NCBI GenBank assembly: GCA_037783545.1 | Contig: JBBELK010000488.1 | Location: forward strand, 62,001-126,000 | Direction of reading: 5' to 3' | Source of the DNA: Henricia sp. BOLD:AAB3569 | Taxonomy: Eukaryota > Echinodermata > Asteroidea > Spinulosida > Echinasteridae | DNA: 64,000 nt | Shown: piece by piece, positions 21,141-28,815 of the stretch | How the letters are laid out: each line of letters starts with the position of its first letter | Position numbering within the stretch: the stretch's first letter is position 1 | Made by a program: the position numbers and the translations under genes | Notes under the pieces: generated by a model | The model's database searches: none | What the model saw: only the letters and a program-made list of their open reading frames with translations | Told to the model about the DNA's origin: nothing

Positions 21141-24100
21141 ATGTTCCGACGAACTTCAAATTTTGCATGCTCCAAAGACTCTATATTGCGCACTTGTCCT
21201 AACAAATTGACAGACTTTCGCCGGGAAATGGCAGAGAAATTTCAGAGTTTAGAAAAAAAAGGGGTTGGCGCTTCCTGGTTGCTCCCGCAACCTGTGGCTG
21301 TCTGTACACACCTCTTTGGTGTACTCCTGACTCGTGCGCATGCTCAGTCCTTCGGACTGTCGTTGACACGGCCCAGTTTGGGACGGGATTTTGGTCAAAG
21401 TGTGGTCCAAACGTCGGCAAATTTGGAGGTCGAAAAATGTTCCGACGAACTTCAAATTTTGCTTGTGAGGGGAAAACAACAATTTTTCCATCGGAAATTT
21501 CTAAAAGCACCAATTCCTTATTATTCAAACTCGTCTGCTACTTTCCGCGTGGAGATTTTGGTATCCGGTGACATTGACCCAAATCCTGGCCCTGAATCAA
21601 CTAATACTTCTGACTACCACACTACCACCACTGAGTTGAAGTCATACTCTCGCAGCAAGCTCCTTGATCTGCGTACTTCTCCATTTTCGAATGCCACATC
21701 TCTGTCACAATCAGTACTGACCCTGCTAAGAAACCTTAGAATTAGTGCTACATGTACTCCAACCTGCATATACCAGCCTACACATCGAGGCAAGAAGGCT
21801 GGTCGCCGTCGGGCAGTTGGAAAACCTCCATCTGCTAGAGATTTACCCCAGTATGTCTCATCATCATCACCTACATGTAAAAACACAAGTCTTAGTTTTT
21901 GTGTTTTGAATGCGCAGTCTATCTGCAACAAGACGAATGAATTTGTCGACTTGGTACTTCAAAATAATCATGATTTAGTTGCTGTATCAGAGACGTGGCT
22001 CAAACCAGACGACGACTTGATAGCTCGCGAGTGCACCCCAGATGGTTACCTTTTTCATCATATACCCAGACCCCACAAGACAGGTGGAGGTGTTGCTCTA
22101 CTTTACAGATCTACGTTGGGTGTCTGCATGAAAAATGATAACGCGAACTATGCAACTTTTGAATCTCTCCATGTGGAGATAACTGGTAATTCCAATTCTG
22201 TTCGCATGGTAGTCATCTATCGTCCGGAAAGAGACATCCATGGACAACATGTGTGTTTTTCCACTTTTTTGCATGAATTTGAGAACTTGATCACACAATA
22301 TCTCCTCCACCCATCCGAAGTCATATTCGCTGGCGACTTCAACATCCATGTTGACGATATGTCCAACACCAATGCAAAACAGTTTCAGTATTTGCTCTCA
22401 TCGTACGGTCTCGTCCAACACATTCATGAGCCAACTCATCGACTTGGACATTGTCTCGATTTGGTGATAACGCGTGAGAATGTCACACCTATAATCTCAA
22501 ATATTAAAATCCACCCTGGACTTTCGGACCACTATGCGATCATGGGCTACGTTGGCTTTAAGAAGCCACCCCTCCCAACTATGACTTTGAAAACTCGGCG
22601 ATGGCGTAATATCAATATCACTGCCTTCTGTCATGATATTGAAACATCTCTATCGAACATCGACCTCGGCACTGATGACCTTGAAGCTTGTGTTGAAGAG
22701 TATGAATGCATGGTACGTGAAAATGTGGACAAACATGCTCCACAGGTAACACGATCCATCAAGATTCGACCGGGACCACGTTGGTTTGATGATGACATCC
22801 GAGCAGCACGGAAAATTCGCCGTCAGCTTGAACGGAGGTGGCGTGCCAATGGCAAGCAAGAGGCTGATCGGCAGAGCTTTCGCCAGCAATGTAATGTTGT
22901 GAACGTCATGATCAACCAAGCGAAAGTGAGTCACTATTCAACACAGGTGCAACAAAGCTCTGGTGACCAGAAAAAGCTGTTCAGGGTAATCGACAAGCTG
23001 TTGCACAAGCCTAAGTCCCCGGTCCTTCCATCCTCACAATCTGACCAGGACCTTGCAAATGCATTTTCAAATTATTTTGTCAACAAGATTACGAACATCC
23101 GATCCTCATTGATGCCAGTGTCCAACTCCGTCCCACTAGTTCAGCCACATGCGGATCCCAACTGCAGACTCTCTAATTTTGAGCCAACCAATGTTAACGA
23201 AATTAAGCGTGTCATCATGAACTCGCCATCAAAATCCTGCGAACTTGACCCTATTCCAACTATGATGATAAAGCAACACATTGATGTGTTTGCTCCTTTT
23301 ATTACCGAGGTGGTCAACACATCGTTGGACTCGGGTTGCTTCCCAGACAACCTAAAAGTCTCCTACATTCGGCCACTTCTGAAGAAGCCCAGCCTGGACA
23401 AGGAGATTCTGAAAAACTACAGACCCGTCTCAAACCTGAAGTACCTGGGGAAAATCATCGAGCGTATTGTCTCATCCCGCATCTCTGACCACATTCAAGA
23501 CCATGAGCTTTCGGACGTTTTCCAGTCTGCATATAAGCCATTCCACGGGACGGAAGTTGCGCTTGTTCGGGTCAGTAATGATATCCTGTCCGCAATGGAT
23601 AATGGTGATATCACTGCGCTAGTTATGCTTGATTTGAGTGCAGCATTCGATACCGTTGATCATGGCATCCTCGTATCTCGACTTAAGAACTATCTCGGTA
23701 TACACGGCACGGCTCTCGAATGGTGCAGGTCCTATCTATCAAATAGAACCCAGCATGTCCGCATTGGCAATGCAATATCAGATCCTGTTGTTTTAGAGTA
23801 CTCTGTACCACAAGGGTCTGTGCTAGGCCCACAGTGGTTTACTCTTTATACCTTGCCAATTCGTGATATCATCTTGAAACATCATCTGAACTACCACGTC
23901 TATGCAGATGATACTCAACTCTACATAACCTTCAAGTTTTCGCAGGAGCCTGCCGATTCTTCTATTGCAAGACTGGAACAATGCATCTCCGAGATCCGAT
24001 GCTGGATGAAAAACAACTTTCTAAAGCTAAATGAGGAAAAAACGGAGTTTCTCTTGTTTGGATCACGCCAACAATTAACAAAGGTGTCTGTGCCATTTAT

Positions 24101-24752
24101 TACAATTGGTGATGCACAGATAGCCCCATCGTTGCAGGCCCGGAACTTGGGGGTTATATTTGATTCAGCAATGACATTTACACCTCACGTCGCTAACACT
24201 GTCCGTTCGGCATCATTCCAAATTAGAAACATTGGTCGTATACGCAAGTATTTGAATAGAAGTGCCACCGAGCAAATCATCCATGCATTTGTGACTTCAC
24301 GACTAGACAACGGCAATTCACTACTCTACGGACTCCCTCAGAATCAAATATACCGTCTTCAACGTCTTCAGAATACCGCTGCCCGCATCATCACCTTATC
24401 CAGGAGGAACTGTCACATCACCCCCATTTTGAAGGAACTACACTGGCTTCCTGTCTCCCAAAGGATTATTTTCAAACTCATGCTTCTGGTCCACAAAGCT
24501 CTCAACAACAAGGCTCCCTACTACATTAAGGAACTACTACATGAATATTCTCCAGCAAGAACTCTTAGATCAAGTAACCAGCAACTTCTGAAGGAACCAA
24601 ATTCTAAGCGAACATGGGGCGCCAGATCTTTTTCTGTTGCAGCTCCTCGACTTTGGAATTCATTGCCACTTGACCTCAGATCATGCCACTGTACAACTAG
24701 GTTCAAATCACTTCTAAAAACTTACTTGATGTCGCAAATTTTCGAGAATTAA
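21141..24752 (+). CDS. LINE copy 4 ORF fused to satellite start: 2A-like, endonuclease, reverse transcriptase (1,203 aa)
   Basis: The frame opens at a satellite ATG (21141); a second in-frame ATG at 21228 equals the start used for copies 2 and 5. About 107 satellite codons lead into the LINE frame. The 2A-like motif ends at 21593. Endonuclease motifs (NAQS, SETW, GDFN, SDH) and RT motifs (LDLSAAFD, PQGSVLGP, YADD at residues 921-924) are intact, and the C-terminus ends at the usual TAA (24750-24752). The only amino-acid difference noted from copy 1 is S to F at 23938, two positions before conserved QEP and not catalytic. On sequence alone this is the least altered of the copies with an ATG. 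Confidence 0.87.
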   Translation: MFRRTSNFACSKDSILRTCPNKLTDFRREMAEKFQSLEKKGVGASWLLPQPVAVCTHLFGVLLTRAHAQSFGLSLTRPSLGRDFGQSVVQTSANLEVEKCSDELQILLVRGKQQFFHRKFLKAPIPYYSNSSATFRVEILVSGDIDPNPGPESTNTSDYHTTTTELKSYSRSKLLDLRTSPFSNATSLSQSVLTLLRNLRISATCTPTCIYQPTHRGKKAGRRRAVGKPPSARDLPQYVSSSSPTCKNTSLSFCVLNAQSICNKTNEFVDLVLQNNHDLVAVSETWLKPDDDLIARECTPDGYLFHHIPRPHKTGGGVALLYRSTLGVCMKNDNANYATFESLHVEITGNSNSVRMVVIYRPERDIHGQHVCFSTFLHEFENLITQYLLHPSEVIFAGDFNIHVDDMSNTNAKQFQYLLSSYGLVQHIHEPTHRLGHCLDLVITRENVTPIISNIKIHPGLSDHYAIMGYVGFKKPPLPTMTLKTRRWRNINITAFCHDIETSLSNIDLGTDDLEACVEEYECMVRENVDKHAPQVTRSIKIRPGPRWFDDDIRAARKIRRQLERRWRANGKQEADRQSFRQQCNVVNVMINQAKVSHYSTQVQQSSGDQKKLFRVIDKLLHKPKSPVLPSSQSDQDLANAFSNYFVNKITNIRSSLMPVSNSVPLVQPHADPNCRLSNFEPTNVNEIKRVIMNSPSKSCELDPIPTMMIKQHIDVFAPFITEVVNTSLDSGCFPDNLKVSYIRPLLKKPSLDKEILKNYRPVSNLKYLGKIIERIVSSRISDHIQDHELSDVFQSAYKPFHGTEVALVRVSNDILSAMDNGDITALVMLDLSAAFDTVDHGILVSRLKNYLGIHGTALEWCRSYLSNRTQHVRIGNAISDPVVLEYSVPQGSVLGPQWFTLYTLPIRDIILKHHLNYHVYADDTQLYITFKFSQEPADSSIARLEQCISEIRCWMKNNFLKLNEEKTEFLLFGSRQQLTKVSVPFITIGDAQIAPSLQARNLGVIFDSAMTFTPHVANTVRSASFQIRNIGRIRKYLNRSATEQIIHAFVTSRLDNGNSLLYGLPQNQIYRLQRLQNTAARIITLSRRNCHITPILKELHWLPVSQRIIFKLMLLVHKALNNKAPYYIKELLHEYSPARTLRSSNQQLLKEPNSKRTWGARSFSVAAPRLWNSLPLDLRSCHCTTRFKSLLKTYLMSQIFEN
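21540..21593 (+). other. 2A-like ribosome-skipping motif, LINE copy 4
   Basis: Identical DIDPNPGP motif and upstream context to copy 1, in frame with an upstream satellite ATG. Confidence 0.7.
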
Positions 24753-24770
24753 TTACTTGTTGTTGTTAAC

Positions 24771-24842
24771 AGCGCCTTGAGCACCCTGCAGGGTGGATAT
24801 GTGCGCTTTACAAATCTCATTATTATTATTATTATTATTATT
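24771..24842 (+). other. LINE copy 4 3' end: hairpin and (ATT)8 tail
   Basis: Same paired AGCGC/GCGCT, central 14-bp palindrome and eight ATT units. Confidence 0.7.
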
Positions 24843-25435
24843 ATGCTCCAAAGACTCTATATTGCGCACTTGTCCTAAAAAATTGACAGACTTTCGCCGG
24901 GAAATGGCAGAGAAATTTCAGAGTTTAGAAAAAAAAGGGGTTGGCGCTTCCTGGATGCTCCCGCAACCTGTGGCTGTCTGTACACACCTCTTTGGTGTAC
25001 TCCTGACTCGTGCGCATGCTCAGTCCTTCGGACTGTCGTTGACACGGCCCAGTTTGGGACGGGATTTTGGTCAAAATGTGGTCCAAACGTCGGTAAATTT
25101 GGAGGTCGAAAAATGTTCCGACGAACTTCAAATTTTGCATGCTCCAAAGACTCTATATTGCGCACTTGTCCTAAAACATTGACAGACTTTCGCCCGGGAA
25201 ATGGCAGAGAAATTTCAGAGTTTAGAAAAAAAAGGGGTTGGCGCTTCCTGGATGCTCCCGCAACCTGTGGCTGTCTGTACACACCTCTTTGGTGTACTCC
25301 TGACTCGTGCGCATGCTCAGTCCTTCGGACTGTCGTTGACACGGCCCAGTTTGGGACGGGATTTTGGTCAAAGTGTGGTCCAAACGTCGGCAAATTTGGA
25401 GGTCGAAAAATGTTCCGACGAACTTCAAATTTTGC
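24843..25435 (+). repeat. Two satellite monomers between LINE 4 and LINE 5 (593 bp)
   Basis: Same spacer type as 9375-9967 (GTCGGTAAAT, CCTAAAACATTG, CGCCCGGG), but with the standard CCTGACTCGTG and a private CAAAATGTGG. The ATG at 25201 opens the copy 5 frame. Confidence 0.95.
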
Positions 25436-28400
25436 TTGTGAGGGGAAAACAACAATTTTTCCATCGGAAATTTCTAAAAGCACCAATTCCTTATTATTCA
25501 AACTCGTCTGCTACTTTCCGCGTGGAGATTTTGGTATCCGGTGACATTGACCCAAATCCTGGCCCTGAATCAACTAATACTTCTGACTACCACACTACCA
25601 CCACTGAGTTGAAGTCATACTCTCGCAGCAAGCTCCTTGATCTGCGTACTTCTCCATTTTCGAATGCCACATCTCTGTCACAATCAGTACTGACCCTGCT
25701 AAGAAACCTTAGAATTAGTGCTACATGTACTCCAACCTGCATATACCAGCCTACACATCGAGGCAAGAAGGCTGGTCGCCGTCGGGCAGTTGGAAAACCT
25801 CCATCTGCTAGAGATTTACCCCAGTATGTTTCATCATCATCACCTACATGTAAAAACACAAGTCTTAGTTTTTGTGTTTTGAATGCGCAGTCTATCTGCA
25901 ACAAGACGGATGAATTTGTCGACTTGGTACTTCAAAATAATCATGATTTAGTTGCTGTATCAGAGACGTGGCTCAAACCAGACGACGACTTGATAGCTCG
26001 CGAGTGCACCCCAGATGGTTACCTTTTTCATCATATACCCAGACCCCACAAGACAGGTGGAGGTGTTGCTCTACTTTACAGATCTACGTTGGGTGTCTGC
26101 ATGAAAAATGATAACGCGAACTATGCAACTTTTGAATCTCTCCATGTGGAGATAACTGGTAATTCCAATTCTGTTCGCATGGTAGTCATCTATCGTCCGG
26201 AAAGAGACATCCATGGACAACATGTGTGTTTTTCCACTTTTTTGCATGAATTTGAGAACTTGATCACACAATATCTCCTCCACCCATCCGAAGTCATATT
26301 CGCTGGCGACTTCAACATCCATGTTGACGATATGTCCAACACCAATGCAAAACAGTTTCAGTATTTGCTCTCATCGTACGGTCTCGTCCAACACATTCAT
26401 GAGCCAACTCATCGACTTGGACATTGTCTCGATTTGGTGATAACGCGTGAGAATGTCACACCTATAATCTCAAATATTAAAATCCACCCTGGACTTTCGG
26501 ACCACTATGCGATCATGGGCTACGTTGGCTTTAAGAAGCCACCCCTCCCAACTATGACTTTGAAAACTCGGCGATGGCGTAATATCAATATCACTGCCTT
26601 CTGTCATGATATTGAAACATCTCTATCGAACATCGACCTCGGCACTGATGACCTTGAAGCTTGTGTTGAAGAGTATGAATGCATGGTACGTGAAAATGTG
26701 GACAAACATGCTCCACAGGTAACACGATCCATCAAGATTCGACCGGGACCACGTTGGTTTGATGATGACATCCGAGCAGCACGGAAAATTCGCCGTCAGC
26801 TTGAACGGAGGTGGCGTGCCAATGGCAAGCAAGAGGCTGATCGGCAGAGCTTTCGCCAGCAATGTAATGTTGTGAACGTCATGATCAACCAAGCGAAAGT
26901 GAGTCACTATTCAACACAGGTGCAACAAAGCTCTGGTGACCAGAAAAAGCTGTTCAGGGTAATCGACAAGCTGTTGCACAAGCCTAAGTCCCCGGTCCTT
27001 CCATCCTCACAATCTGACCAGGACCTTGCAAATGCATTTTCAAATTATTTTGTCAACAACATTACGAACATCCGATCCTCATTGATGCCAGTGTCCAACT
27101 CCGTCCCACTAGTTCAGCCACATGCGGATCCCAACTGCAGACTCTCTAATTTTGAGCCAACCAATGTTAACGAAATTAAGCGTGTCATCATGAACTCGCC
27201 ATCAAAATCCTGCGAACTTGACCCTATTCCAACTATGATGATAAAGCAACACATTGATGTGTTTGCTCCTTTTATTACCGAGGTGGTCAACACATCGTTG
27301 GACTCGGGTTGCTTCCCAGACAACCTAAAAGTCTCCTACATTCGGCCACTTCTGAAGAAGCCCAGCCTGGACAAGGAGATTCTGAAAAACTACAGACCCG
27401 TCTCAAACCTGAAGTACCTGGGGAAAATCATCGAGCGTATTGTCTCATCCCGCATCTCTGACCACATTCAAGACCATGAGCTTTCGGACGTTTTCCAGTC
27501 TGCATATAAGCCATTCCACGGGACGGAAGTTGCGCTTGTTCGGGTCAGTAATGATATCCTGTCCGCAATGGATAATGGTGATATCACTGCGCTAGTTATG
27601 CTTGATTTGAGTGCAGCATTCGATACCGTTGATCATGGCATCCTCGTATCTCGACTTAAGAACTATCTCGGTATACACGGCACGGCTCTCGAATGGTGCA
27701 GGTCCTATCTATCAAATATAACCCAGCATGTCCGCATTGGCAATACAATATCAGATCCTGTTGTTTTAGAGTACTCTTTACCACAAGGGTCTGTGCTAGG
27801 CCCACAGTGGTTTACTCTTTATACCTTGCCAATTCGTGATATCATCTTGAAACATCATCTGAACTACCACGTCTATGCAGATGATACTCAACTCTACATA
27901 ACCTTCAAGTCTTCGCAGGAGCCTGCCGATTCTTCTATTGCAAGACTGGAACAATGCATCTCCGAGATCCGATGCTGGATGAAAAACAACTTTCTAAAGC
28001 TAAATGAGGAAAAAACGGAGTTTCTCTTGTTTGGATCACGCCAACAATTAACAAAGGTGTCTGTGCCATTTATTACAATTGGTGATGCACAGATAGCCCC
28101 ATCGTTGCAGGCCCGGAACTTGGGGGTTATATTTGATTCAGCAATGACATTTACACCTCACGTCGCTAACACTGTCCGTTCGGCATCATTCCAAATTAGA
28201 AACATTGGTCGTATACGCAAGTATTTGAATAGAAGTGCCACCGAGCAAATCATCCATGCATTTGTGACTTCACGACTAGACAACGGCAATTCACTACTCT
28301 ACGGACTCCCTCAGAATCAAATATACCGTCTTCAACGTCTTCAGAATACCGCTGCCCGCATCATCACCTTATCCAGGAGGAACTGTCACATCACCCCCAT

Positions 28401-28725
28401 TTTGAAGGAACTACACTGGCTTCCTGTCTCCCAAAGGATTATTTTCAAACTCATGCTTCTGGTCCACAAAGCTCTCAACAACAAGGCTCCCTACTACATT
28501 AAGGAACTACTACATGAATATTCTCCAGCAAGAACTCTTAGATCAAGTAACCAGCAACTTCTGAAGGAACCAAATTCTAAGCGAACATGGGGCGCCAGAT
28601 CTTTTTCTGTTGCAGCTCCTCGACTTTGGAATTCATTGCCACTTGACCTCAGATCATGCCACTGTACAACTAGGTTCAAATCACTTCTAAAAACTTACTT
28701 GATGTCGCAAATTTTCGAGAATTAA
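25201..28725 (+). CDS. LINE copy 5 ORF fused to satellite start: 2A-like, endonuclease, reverse transcriptase (1,174 aa)
   Basis: The ATG at 25201 (ATGGCAGAG, satellite) leads through 78 satellite codons into an uninterrupted LINE frame. The 2A-like motif ends at 25566. Endonuclease motifs (NAQS, SETW, GDFN, SDH) and RT YADD (892-895) are intact. It shares with copy 3 N to D after NKT, R to I before TQHV, and V to L just before PQGSVLGP in the RT core. The V to L change is conservative but lies beside a conserved motif, so its effect is uncertain. Private changes are K to N (27060) and A to T (27745). Copy 3's stop codon is absent here. Confidence 0.86.
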   Translation: MAEKFQSLEKKGVGASWMLPQPVAVCTHLFGVLLTRAHAQSFGLSLTRPSLGRDFGQSVVQTSANLEVEKCSDELQILLVRGKQQFFHRKFLKAPIPYYSNSSATFRVEILVSGDIDPNPGPESTNTSDYHTTTTELKSYSRSKLLDLRTSPFSNATSLSQSVLTLLRNLRISATCTPTCIYQPTHRGKKAGRRRAVGKPPSARDLPQYVSSSSPTCKNTSLSFCVLNAQSICNKTDEFVDLVLQNNHDLVAVSETWLKPDDDLIARECTPDGYLFHHIPRPHKTGGGVALLYRSTLGVCMKNDNANYATFESLHVEITGNSNSVRMVVIYRPERDIHGQHVCFSTFLHEFENLITQYLLHPSEVIFAGDFNIHVDDMSNTNAKQFQYLLSSYGLVQHIHEPTHRLGHCLDLVITRENVTPIISNIKIHPGLSDHYAIMGYVGFKKPPLPTMTLKTRRWRNINITAFCHDIETSLSNIDLGTDDLEACVEEYECMVRENVDKHAPQVTRSIKIRPGPRWFDDDIRAARKIRRQLERRWRANGKQEADRQSFRQQCNVVNVMINQAKVSHYSTQVQQSSGDQKKLFRVIDKLLHKPKSPVLPSSQSDQDLANAFSNYFVNNITNIRSSLMPVSNSVPLVQPHADPNCRLSNFEPTNVNEIKRVIMNSPSKSCELDPIPTMMIKQHIDVFAPFITEVVNTSLDSGCFPDNLKVSYIRPLLKKPSLDKEILKNYRPVSNLKYLGKIIERIVSSRISDHIQDHELSDVFQSAYKPFHGTEVALVRVSNDILSAMDNGDITALVMLDLSAAFDTVDHGILVSRLKNYLGIHGTALEWCRSYLSNITQHVRIGNTISDPVVLEYSLPQGSVLGPQWFTLYTLPIRDIILKHHLNYHVYADDTQLYITFKSSQEPADSSIARLEQCISEIRCWMKNNFLKLNEEKTEFLLFGSRQQLTKVSVPFITIGDAQIAPSLQARNLGVIFDSAMTFTPHVANTVRSASFQIRNIGRIRKYLNRSATEQIIHAFVTSRLDNGNSLLYGLPQNQIYRLQRLQNTAARIITLSRRNCHITPILKELHWLPVSQRIIFKLMLLVHKALNNKAPYYIKELLHEYSPARTLRSSNQQLLKEPNSKRTWGARSFSVAAPRLWNSLPLDLRSCHCTTRFKSLLKTYLMSQIFEN
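25513..25566 (+). other. 2A-like ribosome-skipping motif, LINE copy 5
   Basis: Same DIDPNPGP motif; the codon after it is GAA (25567), so the frame continues, unlike in sister copy 3. Confidence 0.7.
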
Positions 28726-28743
28726 TTACTTGTTGTTGTTAAC

Positions 28744-28815
28744 AGCGCCTTGAGCACCCTGCAGGGTGGATATGTGCGCTTTACAAATCTCATTATTATT
28801 ATTATTATTATTATT
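28744..28815 (+). other. LINE copy 5 3' end: hairpin and (ATT)8 tail
   Basis: Same hairpin sequence and eight ATT units as in copies 1-4. Confidence 0.7.

Larger units (their letters stand above)
17321..21462 (+). repeat. Satellite array between LINE 3 and LINE 4 (14 monomers)
   Basis: 4,142 bp of monomers in phase with the LINE insertion sites. It has two parts. From 17321 to about 19,506-19,724 it matches the array after LINE 5 (28816 onward, offset 11,495-11,496), sharing CGGCTCAGTTTGG, GATCTTCAAATT, AAAAAAATGACAG, CACCTCATTGG, GTCATAAAAAATTG and CCTCGATGC variants. From about 19,724 it matches the array before LINE 1 (offset 15,468), sharing CCTAAACAATTG, GGCAGATAAATTTC, GGATATTCCCGC and GCTGTATGTAC. 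A recombination junction therefore lies between those positions. Confidence 0.95.
21463..24842 (+). mobile_element. LINE copy 4, CR1/L2-like non-LTR retrotransposon, 3,380 bp
   Basis: Same boundaries, length and tail as the others. It lacks the marks shared by copies 3 and 5 and lacks the private changes of copy 2; its closest match is copy 1, as is the satellite to its left. One private change is S to F at 23938. Confidence 0.95.
25436..28815 (+). mobile_element. LINE copy 5, CR1/L2-like non-LTR retrotransposon, 3,380 bp
   Basis: Same boundaries, length and tail as the others. It is sister to copy 3 by the shared marks at 25909, 27719 and 27778, and by the matching satellite to its right. 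Private changes are K to N at 27060 and A to T at 27745. Confidence 0.95.

Noticed and set aside
5995-28815. Five independent site-specific LINE insertions
   Set aside because: Identical 5' ends, tail lengths and shared substitutions linked to flanking satellite marks fit amplification of one insertion better. Site-specific elements exist, so genome-wide junction data would be decisive.
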